The notes under the pieces are model-generated. The model ran no database searches. It saw nothing but the letters and a program-made list of their open reading frames with translations, and was not told the origin of the DNA. Source: Prostheceraeus crozeri (Eukaryota > Platyhelminthes > Polycladida > Euryleptidae). From it: a DNA stretch of 64,000 bases. The stretch covers positions 434,001-498,000 of the forward strand of contig CAJQUW010002006.1 in the NCBI GenBank assembly GCA_907163375.1, given 5' to 3'. The translations under genes were made by a program, and so were the position numbers. Positions 35,448 to 46,339 of the stretch are shown here, one piece after another (position 1 is the stretch's first letter; each line of letters opens with the position of its first letter).

Positions 35448-36450
35448 CACTGTAAATCGCTGGATACGAAAATTACATACAAACATATACCAAAATTACA
35501 TACAATTTGAAACTAACATCTGATACGAGATTCTGGTATGTCTACAGAGATCTGGTATGTTTTTCATACCACATCTCACTTACTGTGTGATTGGTATGTA
35601 GCAATACGAACTATTCCATCTGTGATTGGCTGTTTTACACTGAAATACGAGTTGTTGGTATGTTTTATATACGAGACCCGATGGAAATTCATCCTTATTC
35701 GTATGCCTCTGGTATCCATTTGGTATGTGCAGCTTTAAGTCACATATCAAAAAAATGTATGTATTACATACTACTGTCAAATAACTTTTTCGGTAATACA
35801 AGTGGTGAATAACTTTTGTTTGATAGAGTGATATTTGAGTACATTAGATTTATTGTGAATTTTGTGCTCCACGAATATGTCGTCGATGCTACTTGTCTGG
35901 CAACATTAACAGGATGTTTAGTTAACTCTACTTTATGACCCAAGTTAATAAACATCAGTTCATTCAAACAATATCTTTCATAAACTCATGTTGACCTATA
36001 TATCTCAAGCATAACTATTTTTGCGTTCATGAATTATAATGTGTTTTTACTTCGTATTGATAATATGCTTAATTTCAAAATTACATGATGCATAATTGTT
36101 GATTGTTGAATACTTATTGACTATTCATGAATTACCTTAGACTTACGTGTATTGAAATCGAATTCAGTATTGTAAGTTTGACTCTTGAATGTCACTATCT
36201 CACTACTTACAGAACAGTAGTGACATTAGTGTGATCTTTATTGACAAAAGTCCTGAAATCAACATTCCTTGGACATGATTTATGCTTTCTTTTAACATTG
36301 TGTTAGTATAGCTTTAGTATGTAAAGCATACCACATTTGAAATAACATACGAAAAGCATACAAATATATACCAAGAGAATACAGAAATATGCCAAAAAAT
36401 ATTTTGGTATGCATCCTTCGTATGTGATTGGTATTGAGCGATTTACAGTG
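35448..36450. mobile_element. 1,003-bp MITE, TIR CACTGTAAATCGCT, TA target
   Basis: Ends CACTGTAAATCGCT and AGCGATTTACAGTG, flanked by TA (35,446-35,447; 36,451-36,452). The left arm at about 13,850 has the uninterrupted site CATATACTTTCG (as its complement), which proves both the borders and the TA duplication. A second copy lies at 57,236-58,245. The subterminal regions carry many GGTATG / CATACC words in both orientations, likely transposase-binding repeats. There is no transposase; the short ORFs inside are accidental. Confidence 0.95.
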
Positions 36451-37114
36451 TACTTTCGTGATTGCAAACCATCAAGCCGTTTCTATTTTTCAATCTGACT
36501 GCATATCCCAAACATCAACCACATAACATAAGCATGAGTTTTCACATGCTCACATCTACATGCATACCGTTCTTAGTTTACTCATTTTCAAGAGACGTGA
36601 TGCTCAAAGCTGCACCGTCAAAACTTCATATAATGAGATATTCATATGGACGAGATTTTCAACTTCAGAGTGAACTCGTTCAAGCTTCACATACTTTGTT
36701 GAAACACAAATCATGGTTTCACATCCTACATGTGTTTGGTCATTGAAAATGCAGTGAGTGATGCACGTTCCTCAAGCTGAATCTTTGATAGTTCAACGAC
36801 GAAGCAAAATACTTTGACACATGCAATTGTGTACCTTGATCAGCTAACTCATGATGCTTTTAATGTGATGCATTTCTTCCTGTTGTCACTCTATAATGCT
36901 GAGCTGATTGTATAAGGAGATTAGTTGTTGCTGTGTATCAACACTTTAAAAGTGATTGCAGTACAGGTTTAAGACTATAATGATCTCATCTACATGAAAG
37001 TGCTTTTACACTGACTGTTGATAGCACAATACTGTTGGTTTGTTTATTATATAACACATTTTTAGCGCTAATGTCATAAACCATCTCTATGTAATCCGCA
37101 AAAAGTATAGCATC

Positions 37115-37576
37115 CTATTGATATAGATATGAATTCTTTGTTGATGATTCTACCATGGTAAAGTGTGTTCTCATCAAAAGAGCTTGTTCAGTGAAGAAGA
37201 GAGAAGTATGTTTTGTGTGTGCGTTTGGCGCATGAATGTCTACCTTTGATTCATTTAGATAGAGGCAGTTCATCTCCCATACATGTGCGACAGACAGGGA
37301 GTGGCTAACTTCTGGGAGAGCATGACCGAGCGATAGAAAAGATGACGTTGAGAACTCATGCCCAACGTACTCCATGCTGACGTTCAACATTGAGTCACTC
37401 AGTGCAATGGAAATTCTATCAGGTAAACTGTGGCTCAATGTCGTCCTGGCTGTCAGAGTATGGCGTTGAGACGAAAACTTACAAAGAAGACGCAGAGAGA
37501 TTTTACAAGGATTAAAACTGCCAACAGTTCGATGCTCCCCAGACTTCACCACTATCACGAAAGAACGCCCACCCAA
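37115..37576 (-). CDS. unassigned 153-codon ORF, mirror copy
   Basis: The translation is identical to that at 12,719-13,180. See there for composition. No domain is recognised, and the identity may reflect arm homogenisation only. Confidence 0.2.
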   Translation of the reverse strand: MGGRSFVIVVKSGEHRTVGSFNPCKISLRLLCKFSSQRHTLTARTTLSHSLPDRISIALSDSMLNVSMEYVGHEFSTSSFLSLGHALPEVSHSLSVAHVWEMNCLYLNESKVDIHAPNAHTKHTSLFFTEQALLMRTHFTMVESSTKNSYLYQ

Positions 37577-38296
37577 CCATAGGCATCGGAAGTATTACAC
37601 CTAAAATGTCCTTACCATGCACCCTTTCAGTGAGTTTGAGAAATGGCCTGATAGCAGAGTCCCTGACACTTGCAAAAAGCAAATATGACCATGAAGGTCA
37701 ACTCTCTTCTTTATAGTGGATGTTTTGTTGAGCTAAGAATCCTCGCTTGTCCAATCCGAAGACTTCATTGGTATGATAAATGCCTTGGTTGACTGCAGCA
37801 GGGTCGAAAACTCAGGAAAACATCCAAAAAGGACGAATTTAAATTCTTCGACATTTTAGCTCTATTTATAACCTTTTAGCCTTTTACATGTATTTTTTAT
37901 ATACCTTTTTTATTATATACCTTTTAGCGTTTCTAAGTAGTCTGTCACATCAAGCGGATCATGACCTCTCCAACAAACTTTGAACGAAGTCCATTTGACT
38001 GCTACAAAGCAAAGATACAAGCCTTTACAGTGTAGGCCTACTAAGATGGCTTGATCTCCAAGACATTTCCTGGCTTTCCACTCACTCTAACAACTGAGGT
38101 GATATCACCCATCGAAAAATCAGCCTTGGTCTAACCCGGTTTTTAGGAGTCATCTGATGAGAGAGAGGCAAAAGACCCGTTTCTCTTCTCACCAAATGCA
38201 CCTAATCACATAGTATCCCATCACATCTTACAGTCAAAGATCAGTGGTTCGGTGGACAAAACGCATCCACTTCTGCACGACATGACACAAAACATT

Positions 38297-38522
38297 TCTA
38301 CAAGACATGTAAGACATGTCTTACATTAGTACAAAACTTTCAAGACATGTTCTACATGCGTGGCTAGTTCAGAGCTTGCATTCTTAAGAATTGTTAAGAG
38401 AATGAAACTAGGCATAATATTAAAGAAGGCGCTGAGTACAAATCTCATGCGATCCACATGATGGCACCAAGTGCCCCAAGGTACATGCACTTTCAATTCC
38501 TATGGAACTGTCAAGAACTTAC
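38297..38522. other. junction between inverted-repeat arm and astacin gene
   Basis: A 226-bp stretch with a small ACATGTAAGACATGTCTTACAT palindrome (about 38,306-38,325, split here as ACATGTAAG / ACATGTCTTACAT). On the minus strand it is intron sequence following the astacin donor at 38,522. No further astacin exon is seen in it. Confidence 0.5.
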
Positions 38523-39740
38523 GCTAGGGCCATAATGCATGATACTATCCAGATCGTACGGTTTTCCATATTTTCTCAATTCGTGTCTTCTTTTAAAAAT
38601 ACGTATTTTTCCTGGCTCTATGTTCTTCTTCAAAATCCTCACGTATTTATTGCGGTCTGGTCTTTCTTGCTCGTGATACAGACCTATTGCATGCCCGAAT
38701 TCATGCGCAGCATTTCCCTGAAAATGATTGTTATGAGCTATGATCATATGCAACCGATAGTCAGACATGAACGTACCGCAGTGCAATGGCTGCCTATTTC
38801 CATCTCTTGGCTTCCTTTTCCAGCTTTTCCAACCCGGCTACTGCATATCCTGTGTAAAACATACATGTAGAGAGGCATTATTGCAATCCTACTGAATTTT
38901 CACAGTATAGAATTCTGCATCTTCGTAACGGACAGAGGATGGCTATGCGATTCTCTGGGATAAAGAGAGGGAAATTATTTGATGAATCCCGAGGACTTTA
39001 GCACGGGCACGAGCTATGTCATAGAATCGCATAGCTATCCCCTATCCGTTATAAAGGATGCCAGATTATAAGGAACATAGGTATCCCCGATAGAATCCCT
39101 CTATACCAAGATTTGCCCTGGGAACACATTTTATCAAATGTAGAAGAGATTCTGAAATAATGCGATTCTACAACTATGCAATAATCTTGTACACTTTATA
39201 TATTCATGGACATCCTTGATAATTTCTAAGTTCATGGTCCAATTCATGTCATTTGAAAGTAGTCAATCTAACCTGGTCAGTTCTACCTCATAGATAGTCA
39301 ATTAGTTAGTTTTCAACACAGCTAAAGGATGTCGGGATCTCCGGCATCATAGTCCGGTTTGGGCAAGGATTTACAGATTTACAGTGCACCGTGTGAAAAG
39401 AATTCGACATTACAGAATCTCTGATAATTACAGCACATCTTCCTTACGAATGCCCGAAGACATTGATTGTTATGTAGTCCCTTTCAGTTGTCCTCCGCAG
39501 TATCTTGAGACACGTGAATGTGTTCCACGCCCTCGCAGCTTTCCACACTTTATTCTTTTCTTCACATTCTGAAACATGACATGAAGAAATTAATCCATCA
39601 ATTCATCTACAGCGCTTAAGACAATCTTACCCAAATTCCGCTCAGAGCGATCGTAAGTATATGGCATTATTCCGTTCGACCAAAGCTTTCTTCGACTGGG
39701 AATAGCATTTCGTTTTGACCGATCTTCTCCACGCTCTCGT
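38523..39740 (-). CDS. astacin-family zinc metalloprotease, four exons (partial)
   Basis: Secreted M12A protease. Exons on the minus strand, each with AG acceptor and GT donor, are 39,740-39,631 (acceptor GGTTTACAG, donor GTAAG), 39,568-39,448 (TGTTTCAG / GTAAGG), 38,849-38,777 (TTACACAG / GTACGT) and 38,717-38,523 (ATTTTCAG / GTAAGT). They join in one frame (499 nt). Exon 1 has a furin-like RSKR before NAI, the expected mature N-terminus, then the first core strand. Exon 2 has TFTCLKI and ERDYITI. Exon 3 has the CSSRVGKAGKGSQEMEIG-C block. Exon 4 has the zinc site HEFGHAIGLYHEQERPDR and the Met-turn SIMHYG. All catalytic residues are present. The signal peptide and most of the propeptide should lie upstream, and the C-terminal part of the domain downstream; neither was found. 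An LTR element sits 22 nt upstream of exon 1. Confidence 0.93.
38919..39062. repeat. hairpin in an astacin intron
   Basis: GCATCTTCGTAACGGACAGAGG with GCTATGCGATTCT (38,919-38,957, quoted in parts) is mirrored with a few mismatches by AGAATCGCATAGC with CCTATCCGTTATAAAGGATGC (39,024-39,062). Probably a foldback remnant in the intron between the second and third visible exons. Confidence 0.65.
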
Positions 39741-39767
39741 CTGTAAACCGTAAAATTAGTTTCATTG

Positions 39768-40012
39768 TGTAGTATTGTGCTCGCATGCCATGCATGCGAC
39801 ACGGATATCTGACCCTATTGTTTATTGACTGTTTATCTTGATCACGTAATGCATTCTATTGACAAGTTTGTCTTGTCCTATTGACTCGTTTACAGTGTCT
39901 TTATCTCACACGATCTGTTATCACGATTTGTATTCAGTATCTAAAGCCATTGCGCTGTGTAAAGGAATACAGAAATTGGTTGATCGCGAATCTGCTTGTC
40001 TTGATCACGACC
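39768..40012 (+). repeat. 5' LTR
   Basis: Begins TGTAGTATTGTGCTCGC and ends in CA, about 245 bp. It is about 35 bp longer than its 3' partner. It is followed by a likely primer-binding region (TTTGGCGACC). Confidence 0.9.
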
Positions 40013-40149
40013 AATTTGGCGACCACGCGGATTTCAGTCATCGGATCTGGTAAGCCCCTGCATCCATTTACGTGGGAACCATGTTGTCAGGATTAAAGCC
40101 ACCAGAGCATCTAGATTTTCCCCAATTAGATATTAACTTTCTCAAAAAT

Positions 40150-40790
40150 TAGCTAGAAGCTTTTGAAGATTTTTACTACCTTAATACTACTAAACTTGAT
40201 GACGCTCATAAATGTAAATCGTTATTATCTATTGCTGGTTTACAAGCTAGATCTTTAGTGAAAAGTTTTGAACCCCAGCCGGCAACTTATAATGAAATGA
40301 AAGACATGATGTTGCATCATGTTCAACCTTTCAAGTCAATTTCTATAGAGAGGCACAAATTTTTAACTTGTTTTCAATTAACCAACGAAACAATAAATGA
40401 ATACGCTTCTAGACTTAATAATCTAGTTGCTACTTGCAGTTTTGATGATACTGCTATTGATACCATACCTAATCAGCTTATTCGCGATCAGTTGATAATA
40501 GGTACTAAAAATAAGAAAATAACAGAGGCTCTTCTGCAACAGGGAGATGTAGTTCTTGCCGAGGTTATTAAAAAAGCCAATGCTATAGAACAAACTGAGA
40601 AAAAAGTTTCTTTCTTGAAAGAAACGGATCATACTACCTTGGTCACAACGTTGACAAATGTATCAAACTAATTGTTTGCCGACACTGTAAAAAATATGGT
40701 CACAACGTTGACGAATGTTTCAAACGAGCCACTTGCTCAGCTTGTGGTCGTATAGGCCACACAGCTAAAGTTTGTAAATCTAAGAACTCC
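40150..40790 (+). pseudogene. Gypsy gag region (fossil)
   Basis: Capsid-like region (retrotransposon gag type, helical, with 'FKSISIERHKFL' and 'INEYASRLNNL' landmarks) followed by a CCHC zinc-knuckle stretch near 40,680-40,780. Part of the LTR element described above. Confidence 0.75.
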
Positions 40791-40859
40791 AAGGAAGTCT
40801 TATCTGTACACTGCGATAAAGATGAAAATAGGCTTCGTTTTCTTGAATGTGAAGTTCTA

Positions 40860-42715
40860 GGGAAAAAATCAAGTTTCTTATTGACACTGGAGCTACTGTC
40901 TCCATAATAAGTACAACAACAGCAAATAAGTTCGGTTGGACATGTCTTTTGGATGATAAACCCTTTAGAGCAGCTGTTGCTGATGGCCGATACCTTGAGT
41001 TGAGCAAATCCTTTCAAACTGCTTTGACATTTCTCGATACGACCATTAGTGTCCATCTCTTTGTAGGCGAGATATCTATTGACGCAATCTTGGGCGTAGA
41101 TCTTTTGGCTAAACTGAAATTTTCTATGAGTATTTGTGGACATAGTATCTTCTCACTGTTTCCTGATTTCCAAACTGAATTTTCAAATTTATTTGATAAA
41201 AACTTGGACGATAGTTGTCTGACTGGAGTAAAAGTACACCAAATTGTTGCCACACCAAACGGAAAGCCAATACGCTCAGCTGTTCGTCCAGTCAATAGAT
41301 CAGACAGTCAATTTATTCGAGAGAAGCTAGATGAGCTGTTGGCAGCAGGGGTGATTGAAGTTTCCTACAGTCCATGGAGGTCATGTCCAGTTGTTGTAGC
41401 TAAGTCAGATGGTGGGAAACGACTGACCATTGACTATAAACCATCTAACTCACAAACTACTTTTGATGCCTACCCCATTCCGAACATAGAACAACTTATT
41501 TTGAAATTGAACGATGCTAAGGTCTTCAGTAAGATAGACTTTTCCCAATTCTACCACCAGATACCTTTAATTGAATCATACCGCCCAAAAACCGCATTTC
41601 ATGCTGATGGTCAGCTTTGGCAATACACTCGTCTTCCATTCGGCCTAAAAAATGCCGTTGCCGCATGCTCTAGAATAATGAACACCATTTTTGGTGACAT
41701 TCCAAATTGTTTACTTTAATGGATGATCTTGGATGACCTTCTCATTTATGGTCCGACAGCTGAAGCTCACGATGAAACCCTGAGGGAAGTTCTGAACTTA
41801 GTTAGAAAACACGGACTTGGTCTAAACAGGAAAAAATGTTCCTTTCGTTTAACCAGCATTGAGTTTCTTGGATTCTATGTCGAAAATGGCACTGTCAAAC
41901 CATGTAAGTCTCGAACCGAAACACTAGAAAATTTTCCACTTCCTGGTGACCTGAACTCTCTAGAGCGTTTCGTAGGTTTTGTCACCTACTTTTCTAAGTA
42001 TGTCAAACAGTTTTCAGATGTCTGCAAGCCTTTACTTGATATGAAAAAATGTTTACAGAACAATCGTAAGAAAAATCCAGTTATTGACTTTTGGTCGCCA
42101 GCAGTACTTGAATCTTTCGAGACTATTAAAAAAGAATTATCTAACTCTGTACTTGTCATTCCCGGTCCTAACGATGAGCTCGTTTTGCGTACAGATTCTT
42201 CTCATAAAGCCATTGCAGCTATACTCCAAACATCGACCGGAGAACCAGTTTCATTCTTCTCTAGAGTTCTCTCAGCTTCTGAGAAAAATTATGATGTAGT
42301 TCAGAAAGAAGCTCTTGCTGTCTATTGGGGCATAACTCGCTCACGAATGATCCTTCTAAACCGTAAGTTTACAGTAATAATCGATCACAAACCTATCCAA
42401 TTTTTATTCAACTCCATTAAAGTTAGCCCTAAAATCCTTCGCTGGAGACTTGCTCTACAGGAGTATAATTTTGATGTGATATACTGCACAGGGAAACAGA
42501 ATGTAGTAGCAGATTTTTTCTCACGCATTAACTCGATTGATTTTGTACCTCCAACTGTTGAGCTTTCCAGTGTAGAACGTTCTCAGGAATTTGATTCTGA
42601 ATGTCAAAGTATTATTTCTGCCATTATCAATAACCAATTACGACGAAAACCGGCTGACGTTCAGAGAAAATCTTTTAAGGTAAAACAAGGTGTTCTGTAC
42701 AATGATAAGGAATAG
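40860..42715 (+). pseudogene. Gypsy protease, reverse transcriptase and RNase H region (fossil)
   Basis: An aspartic-protease signature (DTGA type) lies near 40,880. RT follows at about 41,240-41,900, with the usual KIDFSQFYHQIP and LPFGLKNA landmarks and a DDLLIYG catalytic block. RNase H lies at about 42,170-42,540 (TDSSHKAIAAIL, HKPIQFLF). The domain order and spacing are typical of Ty3/Gypsy. Confidence 0.88.
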
Positions 42716-42733
42716 ATATATGTACCGAAGCAT

Positions 42734-43903
42734 ATGCACTTGAAAATTCTTACATTATGTCATGGTCTTCATCGTGGAGTCACGTCTACATTAGCTAGTC
42801 TTCGTGAAACTTGCTTCTGGCCTGGTTATAGGAAGTCAGTAGAGAAATTCGTAAAGAATTGTCGAATTTGCTCCTTCACAAAGCCGGCGTTTTTATCGCC
42901 ACCCGATGAGCCCCTCGTTACTAAAGCTCCAATGGAGATCCTGGCATTAGACTATATAGGGCCTTCGCCAGAATCTCAGGGATATAAATATATACTAACA
43001 GCAATTGACCTTTTTTCGAGATACGTTTTTGCTTTTCTAGTAAAAAACATGTCAGCAGATACTTTGATTTTGACATGTAAAGAGCTCTTCTGCATCACTG
43101 GTTTCCCGGATTCTATTCTTACAGACCGGGGAACACAGTTCCTTAGCGCAACTTTTCTAGGTTTCTTGGAAAAATACTGTATCCATAAAATTAGTACGAA
43201 TGCTTATTCTCCTAAAAGCAATGGTTGCTCCGAACGTTTCAATGGTACCATACAAATTAATATAAAAGCCTATCTCAATCAAGTAGGGCTAAGTCGCTAT
43301 CAATGGCCTAAAGCAATACCTTCGGCTTTGCTTAAATACCGCACCTCAGTGCACACCAGCATTAACTGTCGTCCTGTTGACCTTTTCTTTGGTTTCTCAG
43401 TTAAAGGTCTTGAAGTATCTATAAAAGGAAACGATCGATCACAGAAATTAAGGGAGCAAGCTATCGCTAACATGTCTTACAATTCCTTCTCTCAAAATAA
43501 CAGATTTCGTAGCCTAAATGCAGGTCAGGAAGTTCTTGTAAGATTCCCGTCATCACCCAAGTTTTCCATAAAATGCCGACTAGGTAAGGTAGAGCGTATG
43601 ATTAATCAAACTACTGCTCGCGTTATTTTTCCTGATAATACTTTTGTTAATACAGCCTTGCATAGGATCAGTTTGGTTCCTACGGATGCTGGGGTATTAT
43701 CACATGATCTTGATGCATATGATACATCATCTTCAGCGTTTCAGTCTTCGACTAATCCCTCGCAAAATACCAAGGAGAAAGAACAAGCTTCGGGCAATTC
43801 CGCAATTGATTCTGTTGATTCGATGCAGCTTCCAAGACGCTCTCAACGACCACATCGGCCCCCGTTCCGTTTCGGCATTGATGATCAACCGACCTTGAGG
43901 TAG
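42734..43903 (+). pseudogene. Gypsy integrase region (fossil)
   Basis: Zinc-binding HHCC N-terminus (HGLHRGV then NCRICS), then the DDE core with ALDYIGPSPES and TDRGTQF blocks and a SNGCSERFN motif, then a variable Pro/Ser-rich tail ending just before the 3' LTR. The place in the element and the motif order fit integrase. Confidence 0.88.
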
Positions 43904-43938
43904 ATCTCCAATTTGAATTCAAAGTCGGATGGGGCGAG

Positions 43939-44148
43939 TGTGGTATTGTGCTCGCATGCCATGCATGCGACACGGATATCCGACCCTATTGTTTGTTGAC
44001 AGTTTATCTTGTCCTATTGACTCGTTTACAGTGTCTTTATCTCACACGATCTGTTATCACGATTTGTATTCAGTATATAAAGCCATTGCGCTGTGTAAAG
44101 GAATACAGAAACTGGTTGATCGCGAATCTGCTTGTTTTGATCACGACA
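43939..44148 (+). repeat. 3' LTR
   Basis: Begins TGTGGTATTGTGCTCGC, ends ACGACA, 210 bp, and is preceded by a GGATGGGGCGAG purine stretch. CATTG follows as the target duplication. Confidence 0.9.
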
Positions 44149-44153
44149 CATTG

Positions 44154-46339
44154 TTTTATTACAGTCTGAACTGTAACTATCCGTGAAAACAGACGCTTGT
44201 TTATCTGATATGAACGGATTTTAACTGTTACGTCATCACTCACTAAATTGTGACGTCATCATTTTAATACATATCTACGGATATTTTCTGTGAAGGTTTT
44301 CTGATAAGTTTAATGGTTATTTTAGCCTTTTTTAACGGTATACAGTTTACCATGCAGTATCACTGAAAGAACCACGAATTGTCTATGAGAGTTAGTGGCA
44401 TCATGTGGACAGGGGAGCCTCTTCACGCATCTGAATTGATGCAGAGGTTGTTCATGTGACGACTTATCTCAGGGCCATTCCGGGATGAAGGAATTAGAGG
44501 TAATACGTTAATTTAAAATATGAAGGTTAGCAGGACGCCGTCAGTGCAATGAGGCGAAACCTACGAATTAGAATGACTGTGGACCTCTTTTTTGGCGCCG
44601 ACATGCTTATATATGGTTCCATTTCCTCATCTAATGCAAATTCTCTGTCCACGAGAACATCCACTTGCGTCACTGCTCTCGACACTTGGCTCAAATCTAA
44701 TGGCCTCCGACTTAACAAATGATGTGATGCGGCATTCGACAGGGAATCGCTGACAATCATCATATACCTATTCAAGTTGGTGAGCAACAAATTCGTCATA
44801 TTTCATGTCTGAAGTATCTGGGTCGAAGTGTTTAAATATGTCAAGTGTGGAAGAAACTCCCCATTACTCTAATGCATTTTTAATGGCGATAAGCCCGCCA
44901 TCTTTTTTCGCCAAAATGATTTTCAGATATTTATATTCATCAATTTCATGAAGTCGCTGTGGTTAAATATTTGGTGACAACTTCATTTTTCTAGTGATTC
45001 GTACATGAAGTTTACAATGCTATTCATATTTCACATCAACATTGATGTTCAATGCTTCATTTCTAGATGGTATGGCTTTATAGATGAAACAGTGGAGAAA
45101 TTGTATCATTTGGTTCTAAGATATTGTTTATCTACATATTGAAGATATACCTAATGCAAATGTTTCCTGGAATGAGAAGAAAGGAATCATTGCTCGTTAT
45201 TAAAGCAATATTTTTTAGCTTAAGGTGAGTTTTAACACTTCATCTGTTAGCGAAGATCAACTCCGCTTGGTTGAAGCACGTGACTCTTGCGCATGTCATA
45301 AAAAAGCCTTTTATGCTTTTATTTTACCGATATCTGTATTCACACATTGAGTGCATCAGCTACACGAAATTCCACCATCTTCATGATAATTGAGCGAGAC
45401 ATTCCCACGCAAATCAGTGCGTTCTCATTGTGGTGACGTCATGCCTAGTCGCTGTCTGATTGCTATGTTAACTAAGGAAGCAGACAGACGGTTGTTCACA
45501 AGGCTCACGGTGTTCTAAATTTTGCTGTTCAGAGAATCATTCTGACCTGCGCGTGAAATGGCGTCTGGTAAGTTGCTGTTGATGATTGTTGATTGATTCA
45601 ACTTAAATGGTCAAATTTTTGCAACACGAGTGAATAGTCACTACATCTGATACACCTGATATCACCTATCCACGGTTATGCACTTCACTTAGTAAAAGTA
45701 AATATAATTTTTAAGTGACAACTCAGTGATGGTTAACTACATAGTCCATACAACCTCGTTTATAACGAGGCTCACGGTTGACTTGCATCCCATTCTTTAA
45801 ATGGTCGATCTAGTATAAAGAAAAGTTTGACACAATCATCTAGACAGTAGGTCGGTCAAATTGTTGTCATACAAAGAAACTGTATGTAGCGACTGTAAGT
45901 GTATATAGTGCAATAATTGACACCATGTCAATTATAATTGAGCAATAAGATCAATTTCGCAGAAACGATCCGATTCAACCCAGTTTACCACATCATGAAT
46001 GTTATAGGAAAAGATTCTTCCAGGTTACTATGTTTAATGATGAACGTCCTTTAAGAACAGTTTGAGTTGGCCTATTAAAGAAAAGGCTATGGCAGATGAA
46101 GAGAGATCCTTTTTGTGAGTTAGTGTTTTCAATTAAAGAAAATAAACGATTACTTAATTCAATTTAATAAAAATGAGATTAATTTTTAATTACCAACTCA
46201 GGGCTTGGTTTGATCTGATACTAAAAGACCTTCTTGATATATAAACCCGTCTTAATCACATAATCTACATGTATATGGATATTCCATTTCAAGTCACAAC
46301 TGAAAAATATACCCAGGTATCTAAATGATGAAACTTGCT
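44154..46339. other. no firm gene; one possible RT scrap and one possible first exon
   Basis: About 2.2 kb. A 90-codon minus-strand ORF at 44,527-44,799 (LDLSQVSRAVTQVDV, YISMSAPKKR) faintly recalls the post-YADD part of LINE RTs, but I would not insist. On the plus strand AATGGCGTCTGGTAAGT at about 45,557 looks like a start codon directly followed by a splice donor. The missing 5' exons of the minus-strand astacin could also lie here or beyond; I did not find them. Confidence 0.4.

Larger units (their letters stand above)
27508..38296. repeat. right arm of the giant inverted repeat
   Basis: Reverse complement of the left arm (12,052-22,758). It has no equivalent of the 4.9-kb LINE insertion, and the empty site lies at about 28,669-28,673. 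Arm-specific material is the following: 29,546-33,486 (Penelope-like element and a Tc1-like foldback), an extra 11 units of the 60-bp minisatellite, a MITE at 35,448-36,450, and a roughly 65-bp AT-rich insertion near 37,870-37,930. The outer end stops about 230 bp from the last visible astacin exon. The boundary sequences flanking the two arms differ, so the whole structure is not bounded by an obvious target duplication. Confidence 0.92.
39768..44148 (+). mobile_element. Ty3/Gypsy LTR retrotransposon, broken fossil
   Basis: A 4.4-kb element with LTRs at both ends, a 5-bp target duplication CATTG (39,763-39,767 and 44,149-44,153), a purine-rich stretch before the 3' LTR, and internal regions in Gypsy order: gag with zinc-knuckle, protease, RT, RNase H, integrase. 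No envelope gene is visible. The element looks nearly full length but carries a few breaks. The LTRs differ by roughly 3% in substitutions plus one indel of about 35 bp, so the insertion is not recent on a host-population scale. It lies antisense to the astacin gene. Confidence 0.93.

Noticed and set aside
35538-35967. ORFs inside the 1-kb MITE, repeated in the second copy
   Set aside because: They occur in both copies only because the copies are near identical. They overlap on both strands and have no motif.
12052-38296. The whole inverted repeat as one giant transposon
   Set aside because: No target duplication is visible at the outer ends, there is no transposase of its own in the arms or spacer, and the arm ends do not resemble known termini. 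I leave this open in the findings, but do not annotate it as an element.
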